Assembly: GCA_964608845.1 (NCBI GenBank)
Contig: CAZSPP010000030.1
Coordinates: 1 to 50,125, forward strand
Origin: JAHLMP01 sp964608845
GTDB lineage: Archaea; Aenigmatarchaeota; Aenigmatarchaeia; GW2011-AR5; JAHLMP01
Direction of reading: 5' to 3'
DNA: 50,125 nucleotides
The stretch's first letter is position 1, and every line of letters begins with the position of its first letter. Positions 23,541-30,900 of the stretch are shown piece by piece. The notes below the pieces were generated by a model. It saw nothing but the letters and a program-made list of their open reading frames with translations, made no database searches and was not told the DNA's origin. The position numbers were made by a program, and so were the translations under genes.

Positions 23541-25334
23541 ATGCCGAAAATAGAAATAAGCTTAAATGATTTGATTTCGCTCACAAAAAATAGTTTTGAT
23601 TTAAAAAAGTTTGAAGAATATTTGCAGTTTGTTAAAGGAGAGATTGATGAAATAAAAGAAGATAAAATAAAAGTTGAAATTAAAGATACAAACCGACCAG
23701 ACTTATGGAGCACAGAAGGTATCGCAAGAGAGCTTAGGAAAAGATTAGGATTAGAGAAAAAGATGAGTAAATATAAGGTATATAAATCAAATTATGTTGT
23801 AATTGTTGATTCAAATTTGGATAGAAAAACAGTTTGTTGTGTAATAGAAGATATAAAATTAAATAAAGATGCTTTGGAACAAATTATTCAGTTACAAGAA
23901 AAGATTTCTGAAAACTTGGGAAGAGAAAGAAAAGAAATAGCTATAGGTTTATATGATAGAGACAAAATAAAATTTCCAATAAGATTTAAAGCAGAAAAAC
24001 CAGAAAAAATAAGATTTGTTCCTTTAGATTTTAATAACGAGATGAATGCAATAGAAATATTAAAAAAGCATCCTAAAGGAATAAAATACTCTAGTTTACT
24101 AAAAGAAAAGAAAGAATATCCAATCTTTATTGATAATGATGGAAAAATCCTTTCTATGCCACCAATAATAAATTCAGAAGATGTTGGAAAAATTACTGAG
24201 AATACAAAAAACATTTTTATAGAGTGCTCAGGATTTGATTTTAAAAAATTAAATATAGCACTAAACACAATAGTAACGTCAATAGCAGAAAGAGGAGGAA
24301 AAATAAAAAGCGTATTAATAGAATATGAAAAAGGTAAAGATTATCTCATATGCCCAAAATGCAAAAATAAAGATTTGACATTTCTTCCGTGGCTAGGAAA
24401 TATCTTTGAGTGCCATAATTGTGGTTTTAGGTCAAATTTCGTAATTTCAGAAGAAAATAAAAAATTCAAGATTATAACCCCAGATCTAAGGCCAAGAAGC
24501 ATAAATTTGGATATAAACTACATAAACAAAATTTTTGGAACTGAACTAAAAATAAAAGAGATAAAAGAGCTTTTGATAAAATCTGGATATGATATTAAGA
24601 AAATAGGTAAAAATGCTTTAGAGGTTATATATCCAGCATATCGCCAAGATATAATGCATCAGAGAGATGTTATAGAAGATTTGTTAATATCATATGGATA
24701 TAACAAAATAGAGCCAAATGAAGTAAAGATATTTACTCTTGGAGAAGAAAACGAGATTGAAAGATTTTCAAATCACATAGCTGAAATTTTTATAGGACTT
24801 GGATTTCAAGAAATAATCTCATACATGCTAACAAGTAAGAAAAATCTTTTTGAAAAAATGAATTTAAAAGAGGAAAAGATAGTAGAAATAGAAAATCCTT
24901 TAAGCGAAAGATGGAGTGTTTTTAGAAATAAACTTTTACCATCTTTATTAGATTTTCTTTCTCATAACAAGAATGTTGAATATCCTCAAAAGATTTTTGA
25001 GATAGGTGATTGTGTAATTATTGAAAATGAAGAACCAAAAGATAAGAGGATTTTATGTGTAGCAGTAAGTGATAGTAAAGTTGGTTATGAGGATATTTCT
25101 TCATATCTCGATGCTTTTATGCGAGCCTTAGAAATAAAATATAAACTAATTAAAACAGAAAATGAAAGCTTTATAAAAGGTAGAGTTGCAAATATTTTGG
25201 TAAATAATAATAAAGTCGGAATTATTGGTGAAATAAATCCAGCAGTATTAGAAAACTTTAATATAGAAATGCCTGTTGCATGCTTTGAAATAAATATAGA
25301 AGAAATCTTTAAAGAAATTCAAAAAAGAATTTAA
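23541..25334 (+). CDS. pheT: Phenylalanine-tRNA ligase beta subunit with zinc-ribbon insertion
   Basis: The protein of about 597 residues has an N-terminal domain starting MPKIEISLNDLI, the B3/B4 editing region, the B5 domain (DINYINKIFGTELKIKEI) and the core-like C-terminal domain. Between B3/B4 and B5, where archaeal PheT normally has a short loop (GKKIVTPDL-like), there is a zinc ribbon: C271, C274, C291, C294 (CPKC ... CHNC). I do not recall this ribbon as standard in PheT. Start ATG 23541 lies 4 bp after pheS; a TTG at 23529 is less likely. The end overlaps convergent minD by 4 bp. Confidence 0.95.
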   Translation: MPKIEISLNDLISLTKNSFDLKKFEEYLQFVKGEIDEIKEDKIKVEIKDTNRPDLWSTEGIARELRKRLGLEKKMSKYKVYKSNYVVIVDSNLDRKTVCCVIEDIKLNKDALEQIIQLQEKISENLGRERKEIAIGLYDRDKIKFPIRFKAEKPEKIRFVPLDFNNEMNAIEILKKHPKGIKYSSLLKEKKEYPIFIDNDGKILSMPPIINSEDVGKITENTKNIFIECSGFDFKKLNIALNTIVTSIAERGGKIKSVLIEYEKGKDYLICPKCKNKDLTFLPWLGNIFECHNCGFRSNFVISEENKKFKIITPDLRPRSINLDINYINKIFGTELKIKEIKELLIKSGYDIKKIGKNALEVIYPAYRQDIMHQRDVIEDLLISYGYNKIEPNEVKIFTLGEENEIERFSNHIAEIFIGLGFQEIISYMLTSKKNLFEKMNLKEEKIVEIENPLSERWSVFRNKLLPSLLDFLSHNKNVEYPQKIFEIGDCVIIENEEPKDKRILCVAVSDSKVGYEDISSYLDAFMRALEIKYKLIKTENESFIKGRVANILVNNNKVGIIGEINPAVLENFNIEMPVACFEINIEEIFKEIQKRI

Positions 25335-26092
25335 TCAAAAATACCCATAAAAATCCTTCTATACCAAGGAATTTCAAATTCAAATGGCTTTCCAGCTATT
25401 TTTGATGCAAGCATCCTTATTTCATAACTTGTTTTTGAGTATGGTTTATATTTTACAATAGGAATTTTTACTGCAATAGATTTTCTTATATTTTCATCTT
25501 CTCTTATCTTAGCAACTATCGGTAATTCTATTAAATTAGATATTTCATTTTCATTTAATTCATGCTTTTTTCCAGATATTCTATTCAAAACAACACCAAA
25601 CGCTTTTATTCCGATATTCTCAGCTATCTTATAAGCTTTAACAGCATCTAAAACAGCAGGCAATTCAGGATTTGTAACAATTAACAATTCATCACTATTC
25701 TCTATTGCTGCCATTGCCTCTCTTCCGAGACCAGCTGCAGCATCTATTATTACAATATCCGTGACTCCATAAAGGCCTAAAAGCGCGTTAGAAAGCCTTC
25801 TCGGATCAATTCCTTTCAAATCATCAATTCCTAAGCCAGCAGGAATAATCTTCAATCCAGAATCATGTTCATATATAACATCACTTATTTTTTCTTTTCC
25901 TTTAAGGACATCATGAAGATTTTTTGGAAATATTGGCATACCTAAATGAAATCCAAGATTTGGTGTAGTTAAATTACAATCAACAACTGTTATATCTATT
26001 CCCATCTCAGCAAGAACAACACCTAAATTAGCCACAATAGTAGTTTTTCCAACCCCACCCTTTCCAGAAATTACTGAGATAACCCTTGTCAT
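25331..26092 (-). CDS. MinD/ParA-type ATPase
   Basis: The 253-residue protein has deviant Walker A SGKGGVGKTT at residues 9-18, switch DCNLTTPNLG, and Walker B-like VIIDAAAGLG. The C-terminal tail (FEFEIPWYRRIFMGIF) is amphipathic and aromatic, like a membrane-targeting helix of MinD. Archaea have several MinD paralogues for positioning chemosensory, pilus or other complexes; the role here is unassigned. It has no ferredoxin insert, unlike the pair at 4161-5848. Confidence 0.88.
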   Translation of the reverse strand: MTRVISVISGKGGVGKTTIVANLGVVLAEMGIDITVVDCNLTTPNLGFHLGMPIFPKNLHDVLKGKEKISDVIYEHDSGLKIIPAGLGIDDLKGIDPRRLSNALLGLYGVTDIVIIDAAAGLGREAMAAIENSDELLIVTNPELPAVLDAVKAYKIAENIGIKAFGVVLNRISGKKHELNENEISNLIELPIVAKIREDENIRKSIAVKIPIVKYKPYSKTSYEIRMLASKIAGKPFEFEIPWYRRIFMGIFD

Positions 26093-26140
26093 ATAATTTA
26101 ATATTTTTTAAGCATTTTTAAATCCATTTAAATTTGCTTT

Positions 26141-26401
26141 TCATTTGACAGAAAATTTTACTATAGCACCATTTTCAATTTCTTTAATCTCTTTGATTGA
26201 TGATTTTACTCCAATTTCTTGTAAAAAGATTATAAAATCTTCAAAATAATCATAAAAACCGCAGCTCCTGCAAAAACCTCCTGTAAATTTTAACTCAATT
26301 TCATTTCTTTTTATTTTATTCAATTTTGCAACAGCTTCTGGAGATCTGTATTTGTTAAACTCTTTCACAGCCTTATTTACCTTTTCTTCTAAATTTTTCA
26401 T
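26141..26401 (-). CDS. Small conserved-looking CxxC protein in the superoxide reductase operon
   Basis: From ATG 26401 it encodes 86 residues beginning MKNLEEKVNKAVKEFNKYRS, with a single CRSCGFYDYFEDF motif near the middle and a predicted alpha/beta fold. The ATG overlaps the superoxide reductase stop (ATGA), so it is translationally coupled to it. I do not recognise the family. A redox or metal-related role is suggested only by the CxxC and the context. Confidence 0.65.
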   Translation of the reverse strand: MKNLEEKVNKAVKEFNKYRSPEAVAKLNKIKRNEIELKFTGGFCRSCGFYDYFEDFIIFLQEIGVKSSIKEIKEIENGAIVKFSVK

Positions 26402-26778
26402 ATTTCTATATTTTCCTCGTTTGACCATAATCCATGTATATTGCAATAAGAAAATGCTATTAGTTTTCCTCTTTTGTTTGTTTTAAATGTAAATATAGCT
26501 ATCGGCTCTGTATAAATATCACTAGTGTTCGCTCCTTTAGTAGATTCTCCATGGGAGTTAAACTCTTCTCTTCCTATGTGATATGCAAATTGCTCCCCTT
26601 CCGGCAAAAAATAAAGATCGATAAATCTTATATGATGCTCTGTTGTATTTGGGTGCTGAATCTCTTTACCAACTGTTATTTTAACAACAATATTTTCCTT
26701 TCTTTCTATTATCTCAATTACCGGAATATGTTTTTCTTTTTTCCAGTCTTCGGTTCTTATAATTTCACTTAGATTCAT
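26398..26778 (-). CDS. Superoxide reductase (neelaredoxin type)
   Basis: The 126-residue protein has the catalytic-iron ligands: His in KEKHIPVIE, the two His of HPNTTEHHI, and Cys and His of SYCNIHGLW. The Lys next to the first His is the conserved catalytic Lys region. There is no N-terminal desulforedoxin centre, so it is the one-iron form. It reduces superoxide to peroxide without making oxygen, typical of anaerobes. It is followed by the 86-residue CxxC protein, and the peroxiredoxin gene lies just upstream on the same strand, so peroxide made here is handled next door. Confidence 0.93.
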   Translation of the reverse strand: MNLSEIIRTEDWKKEKHIPVIEIIERKENIVVKITVGKEIQHPNTTEHHIRFIDLYFLPEGEQFAYHIGREEFNSHGESTKGANTSDIYTEPIAIFTFKTNKRGKLIAFSYCNIHGLWSNEENIEI

Positions 26779-26821
26779 ACATCAACACCCATTTTAAAGC
26801 ATTTCAGATTTTTATTTTACT

Positions 26822-27502
26822 TTAACTTTTTATATCTTTGTAGGCGAACCACCAATCATAAGCTTCTATTTCTCCTTTATTTGCTTTTTCTAATCTTTCT
26901 TTTGCATCTTTTTCATTTTTTGCTGGTGGTATAATAACCTTTGAACCTATTAGCTCATTATTCGGCCAATTAGCTGGAATAGCAACATCATTCTTGTCAG
27001 CTAACTGAAAAGCTTTTATAATCCTTAAAATTTCATCAATATTTCTTCCTACTTCTTGTGGATAATATAAGATCGCTCTTATAATACCTTCGGGATCTAT
27101 TATAAAAACTGCTCTTACTGTGTTCGTTCCTTTATTTGGATGTATCATTCCATACATTTTTGAAATTGTTCCTAAGTCATCTGCTATTATTGGAAACTTT
27201 ATTTCTTCTTTAAGATTTTCCTTTATCCATTCTTTCCATTTTATGTGGCTAAAAACCTGATCTACGCTTAATCCAATTAGTTCTGTATTTAATTTCTTAA
27301 ATTCTTCATATCTTTTCTGAAATGCATAAAACTCTGTTGTACATACCGGAGTAAAATCTGCTGGATGACTAAACAAGACAATCCATTTGCCCTTATAATC
27401 TTCTGGAAAGTTTATTTCTCCGTTTGTTGTGGTTGCTTTAAACGAAGGCGCTTTCTCTCCAATTAAAGGTATTTTATTATTTTCATTTTCTATATTTAAC
27501 AT
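26822..27502 (-). CDS. Peroxiredoxin of the Prx6 type with only the peroxidatic cysteine
   Basis: The 226-residue protein has the thioredoxin fold with HPADFTPVCTTEF; peroxidatic Cys54 is the only cysteine in the chain. Archaeal relatives usually carry a C-terminal pair in a CYDWWFC-like motif; here it reads AYDWWFAYKD, with Ala in both places. It must therefore work as a one-Cys enzyme, resolved by an external thiol. It detoxifies peroxide, including that from the neighbouring superoxide reductase. The gene is divergent from an Lrp-type regulator over a 34-bp gap. Confidence 0.92.
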   Translation of the reverse strand: MLNIENENNKIPLIGEKAPSFKATTTNGEINFPEDYKGKWIVLFSHPADFTPVCTTEFYAFQKRYEEFKKLNTELIGLSVDQVFSHIKWKEWIKENLKEEIKFPIIADDLGTISKMYGMIHPNKGTNTVRAVFIIDPEGIIRAILYYPQEVGRNIDEILRIIKAFQLADKNDVAIPANWPNNELIGSKVIIPPAKNEKDAKERLEKANKGEIEAYDWWFAYKDIKS

Positions 27503-27536
27503 AAATTTTATATATTTTCACGAATTTATAAACTTT

Positions 27537-27959
27537 ATGGTTCGAATTTCGGATATTGATATATTAAATGAACTCAGAAAAAATTCAAGAATACCATTCT
27601 TAAAAATAGCAAAAAAATTCAAAGTTTCTGAAGCGACTATTAGAAAAAGGGTAAAAAATCTTTTAATGAAAGGTGTTATCAAAAAATTTACAATCGAAAT
27701 CGATTATAGAAAAATAGGATTTCAGTATTTCGTTATCTTAGGCATAGATACATATCCCGAAGGTTTTATTAAATTAATCGAGAAACTGAAAAGATATGAA
27801 AATGTCTTGGACTTATATACATCTACTGGAGATCATATGATAATATGTAATCTTATTTTCAAAAGTTCTTCTGAACTTAATAAAACGATCAAAAAATTAG
27901 AAAAAAACAAATATGTAAAAAAGGTTTGTCCAGCAATAATTCTTGAAAAAGTAAAATAG
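27537..27959 (+). CDS. Lrp/AsnC-family transcription regulator
   Basis: The 140-residue protein has an N-terminal helix-turn-helix (DILNELRKNSRIPFLKIAKK ... SEATIRKRVKNL, residues about 8-50) and a C-terminal RAM/ligand-binding domain (YFVILGIDTYPEG ... LDLYTSTGDHMII). The start ATG at 27537 is inside a 34-bp divergent control region shared with the peroxiredoxin. It is therefore a good candidate regulator of the oxidative-stress genes and of itself. The effector is unknown. Confidence 0.88.
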   Translation: MVRISDIDILNELRKNSRIPFLKIAKKFKVSEATIRKRVKNLLMKGVIKKFTIEIDYRKIGFQYFVILGIDTYPEGFIKLIEKLKRYENVLDLYTSTGDHMIICNLIFKSSSELNKTIKKLEKNKYVKKVCPAIILEKVK

Positions 27960-28023
27960 TTGGAAATCATAAAAATAAAACCAAAAATGGGCGTGCGAGG
28001 ATTCGAACCCCGGACCCCCAGCT

Positions 28024-28060
28024 TTCCTCATCTTTTATCAGAGCTTCTGTGCATTTCGCA
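28024..28060 (-). other. Canonical 37/38 intron of tRNA-Arg
   Basis: 37 nt. Bulge-helix-bulge: exon CUUC pairs with intron GAGG (4 bp), 5' bulge UA^U, 3' bulge AA^A next to the anticodon stem. An inner CAGA/UCUG stem is possible. The cuts give loop CTTCTAA. Confidence 0.85.
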
Positions 28061-28077
28061 TAGAAGGCTGGTGCTCT

Positions 28078-28090
28078 TTTTGGTTTTCAA
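28078..28090 (-). other. 13-nt D-loop intron of tRNA-Arg
   Basis: Exon UUGG pairs with intron CCAA (4 bp); 5' bulge AU^U, 3' bulge AA^A, closed by a six-base loop UGAAAA. Removal leaves D-loop AGCTTGGATA of 10 nt between GCTC and GAGC. The position, near tRNA residue 20, is non-canonical. Confidence 0.75.
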
Positions 28091-28181
28091 ATCCAAGCTG
28101 AGCTACACGCCCACTAATTATGTATATAATTAAAAATCAACAAAAAATTTAATAATTATATCCTTAGTTTAATTGATTGAA

Positions 28182-29477
28182 ATGTTAGAAAAGCTAAAGG
28201 ATGGATTAAGAAAAGCAATTGATAAAATAATGCTAAGAGCAGATAAAGAAAAAATAGAAGAAATGATAAGAGATATACAAAGAACTCTTATTTCAAGCGA
28301 TGTTGATGTTAATCTTGTTTTACAACTTTCTGAAAAAATAAGAAAAAGAGCATTAGAAGAAAAACCAAAACCAGGATTAACAATAAAGGAGCATGTTATA
28401 AATGTTGTTTATGAGGAGCTTGTAAACATAATGGGAAAGGAAAGCCCAAAAGACTTTTCCTTGGGAAATATTATATTAATTGGTCTTTTTGGAAGTGGAA
28501 AAACAACAACTTGCGTAAAAATTGCAAATTTTTATAGAAAACTTGGTTATAAGGTTGCTGTAGTTTCTTGTGACACATTTAGACCAGCTGCGATGGATCA
28601 ATTAGAACAACTAGCAAAAAATGTAAACATACCTTATTTCGCCCCGCGCGATATAAAGGATTCTGTAGAAATAGCCAAAATCTCTTTAGAAAAATTTAAA
28701 GGTTATGATGTTGTAGTTTTTGATACATCTGGAAGAAATGCTTTAGATCAAGAACTTGCTAATGAGTTGATTAATATAATAAATGTAGTTAAACCAACTG
28801 AGGTCCTACTTGTTATTCCTGCTGACTTAGGTCAAGCAGCTGGTATTCAAGCAAAAGAATTTAATAAGCTTGTTAAAATAACAGGCATTGTAATAACAAA
28901 ATTAGATTCTACTGCAAAGGGAGGTGGAGCGTTAACATCTTCAAACATAACAGAAGCAAAAGTAAAATTCATAACAACAGGAGAAAAGATTGATGAAATT
29001 GAATTTTATGATCCTAAGAAATTTGTTGCAAGGCTTCTTGGTTTTCCTGATCTAGAATCTCTTTTACAAAAGGTTAAAGAAGTAGCAAAACCAGAATTAG
29101 CACAAAAAATAATTGAAGAAGACTTCGATCTAAACGATTTTTGTGAACAGATAGAAGTGATGCAAAAAGCAGGCCCACTAGATAAGATAATGGAGATGAT
29201 AGGTTTAAGGGTTTCTATACCAAAAAACGATCTTTTAATTCAAGAAGAAAAAATGAAAAAATGGAGAGTAATAGTAAATTCAATGACTAAAGAAGAGAGA
29301 AAAAATCCAGAGATAATAAACTATTCTAGAATAAAAAGAATAGCAAAAGGTTCTGGAACTAAAGAAGAGGATGTAAAAGAGCTTTTGGCTTCATATAAAA
29401 AAATTAAAAAAATGATAAATATTATTAAGCCAGGAAGAGGAGGATTAAATATATTGAAAAAAATCGGGTTTAAATAA
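28182..29477 (+). CDS. srp54: Signal recognition particle protein SRP54
   Basis: The 431-residue GTPase has the N domain (residues 1-90), G domain with GLFGSGKTTT, DTFRPAAMDQL, DTSGR and TKLD, and a short M domain (residues about 290-430) with the methionine-bearing helices PLDKIMEMIGL and EEDVKELLASYKKIKKMI. It binds SRP RNA and signal sequences for co-translational membrane targeting. I chose ATG 28182; an upstream TTG at 28173 is possible. It converges with EndoQ, 6 bp apart. Confidence 0.96.
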   Translation: MLEKLKDGLRKAIDKIMLRADKEKIEEMIRDIQRTLISSDVDVNLVLQLSEKIRKRALEEKPKPGLTIKEHVINVVYEELVNIMGKESPKDFSLGNIILIGLFGSGKTTTCVKIANFYRKLGYKVAVVSCDTFRPAAMDQLEQLAKNVNIPYFAPRDIKDSVEIAKISLEKFKGYDVVVFDTSGRNALDQELANELINIINVVKPTEVLLVIPADLGQAAGIQAKEFNKLVKITGIVITKLDSTAKGGGALTSSNITEAKVKFITTGEKIDEIEFYDPKKFVARLLGFPDLESLLQKVKEVAKPELAQKIIEEDFDLNDFCEQIEVMQKAGPLDKIMEMIGLRVSIPKNDLLIQEEKMKKWRVIVNSMTKEERKNPEIINYSRIKRIAKGSGTKEEDVKELLASYKKIKKMINIIKPGRGGLNILKKIGFK

Positions 29478-29483
29478 TTTGAA

Positions 29484-30740
29484 CTATAAAAACCTCTTTA
29501 AATCATTTTTCGATTCATTTCTCGCAAAATCATCATTTCCATTCAAATCTAAGCTACCATATACGCCATCATATCCTGGTTTTATTTTTATCTTTCCTTC
29601 CCTATTTTTTATTATAATTTCAGCCAGATTTTCATCAATCTTTTCAATCTCCTCTTTTTCCGCTTTTAGCAACGTTGCTAATTCACTTCCAAATCTATTT
29701 ACAAATTTTTCCTCAATCTCAAAAACCTTTTTTGAAAATAAGCCAATCTTATATTTTGCTGCAATGAGCTCTGCTAAAGGCAAAATCTTTTTGAAAGGTA
29801 TTGCACCTTCTGGTACATAACCATATTCTCTGTCAGCAAGCTCTTCCACTCTATGCAGCACACCAATAGTTAAATGCTTTTTGCAAATAGGACAAATATT
29901 ATTCATTTTCATTGCTTCTCTTGGCTCTAAGAATATACCACATTTCCTATGACCATCAAAATGGTATTTTCCATAAGCAGGATCAACTTCTATTGTATAA
30001 AGAAATTTTTTTACATTCTTTGTTTTTATTATGTTTTTTAATTCTTTATATGAAATTTCTTCCATATTAAAAACATTGCACTCTCTTCCTATTCTTGAAG
30101 ACCATGGAGAATGTGAATCAGAATTTGAAATTAAAGCAAATTTATCAAGAGATGATAGCCTCCAATTCATTTCAGGATCACTTGATAATCCAGTTTCTAT
30201 TGCATATATATTTTTTTCTTGATCCTGAAAGCATTCTTTTATAGAGTCAAAGCCAGATTTTGATCCAAAAACACCAAACCAAGGAGTCCATGCATGAGCA
30301 GGGATTATCATATTATCTTCTGAAATCTCAATAATCTTTTCTGTAAATTCTGGGCATGAAAGTGAAATTGTAGGTCTTCCATCAGATTTTAAATCAGTCT
30401 TATCTTTCAAAAAATCATTTATTTGTTCTACAATTTCAAAGTTAGGAGATAAAATTAAAAGATGAACTTTTCTCAATTTTTTATCTTGAAAATAAACAAG
30501 AGAAATTTCTGTTGAGAGAACAAAAAGCATTTCATTGTATTTATATATTCCAGAATTTTTTTCAATTTCTTCAAGATTTTCTTTCAATTCCTTAAACCAA
30601 AGAGGATGAGTAAAATCTCCTGTACCTAAGAGATTTAAACCTTTTCTTTTTGCATAATATGAAAGCTCTTCTATATTCATTTTTTCAGATGATGCTCTCG
30701 AATACTTAGAATGAATATGAAGGTCAGCAAACACAATCAT
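29484..30740 (-). CDS. Endonuclease Q, PHP-domain DNA repair enzyme
   Basis: The 418-residue protein starts with a PHP metal site (DLHIHSKYSR), continues with TGDFTHP, IIPAHAWTPWFG and SNSDSHSPW, and has a zinc site with CGIFLEP and CPICKKH near residue 265-290. This is the EndoQ layout; the family nicks DNA 5' to deaminated bases such as uracil and hypoxanthine. The C-terminus KNDLKRFL resembles a PIP box with Lys in place of Gln, consistent with EndoQ binding PCNA; that last point is inference. Start is ATG 30740. Confidence 0.9.
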   Translation of the reverse strand: MIVFADLHIHSKYSRASSEKMNIEELSYYAKRKGLNLLGTGDFTHPLWFKELKENLEEIEKNSGIYKYNEMLFVLSTEISLVYFQDKKLRKVHLLILSPNFEIVEQINDFLKDKTDLKSDGRPTISLSCPEFTEKIIEISEDNMIIPAHAWTPWFGVFGSKSGFDSIKECFQDQEKNIYAIETGLSSDPEMNWRLSSLDKFALISNSDSHSPWSSRIGRECNVFNMEEISYKELKNIIKTKNVKKFLYTIEVDPAYGKYHFDGHRKCGIFLEPREAMKMNNICPICKKHLTIGVLHRVEELADREYGYVPEGAIPFKKILPLAELIAAKYKIGLFSKKVFEIEEKFVNRFGSELATLLKAEKEEIEKIDENLAEIIIKNREGKIKIKPGYDGVYGSLDLNGNDDFARNESKNDLKRFL

Positions 30741-30779
30741 AATAAAATTTAAAAGTTAAACAATAAAAAAGGATTAGAC

Positions 30780-30865
30780 GGGTCTGTGGTCTAGCGGTTA
30801 TGATGTAAATAACAAACGTTGCCTTGACGTGGCAAAGATCGCCGGTTCGAATCCGGCCAGACCCA
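30780..30865 (+). tRNA. tRNA-Val(GAC) with a 13-nt intron at the D-arm
   Basis: The 86-nt gene has acceptor GGGTCTG/CAGACCC, anticodon stem TTGCC/GGCAA with loop TTGACGT (anticodon GAC), variable loop AGATC, T-stem GCCGG/CCGGC and discriminator A. Removing 30803-30815 gives a 73-nt tRNA with D-stem GTC/GAC. CCA is not encoded. Confidence 0.93.
30803..30815 (+). other. 13-nt non-canonical intron of tRNA-Val (between residues 23 and 24)
   Basis: Exon GUUA pairs with intron UAAC (4 bp), with 5' bulge UG^A, 3' bulge AA^A, an outer helix AGCG/CGUU and a six-base loop UGUAAA. Cutting each bulge after its second base joins ...TTATG to ACG, which restores the G10-C25 pair. Without splicing the D-stem would end in G-U and a 13-nt spacer would separate the arms. 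Confidence 0.85.
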
Positions 30866-30900
30866 CTTACCTTTTTATTTATGTTAATAAAATAAAAAGT

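Larger units (their letters stand above)
27988..28112 (-). tRNA. tRNA-Arg(TCT) with two introns
   Basis: The 125-nt minus-strand gene gives a 75-nt tRNA after removal of two inserts: acceptor GGGCGTG/CACGCCC, D-stem GCTC/GAGC, anticodon stem CCAGC/GCTGG with loop CTTCTAA (anticodon TCT, A37 as expected for t6A), T-arm TTCGAAT, discriminator A. A 37-nt intron lies at the canonical 37/38 site and a 13-nt intron lies in the D-loop. CCA is not encoded. Unspliced, the D-loop would be 23 nt, too large for a normal tRNA. Confidence 0.92.

Noticed and set aside
30829..30900. Upstream extension of the permease start into tRNA-Val
   Set aside because: It would translate the tRNA 3' half; ATG 30901 gives the normal family N-terminus.
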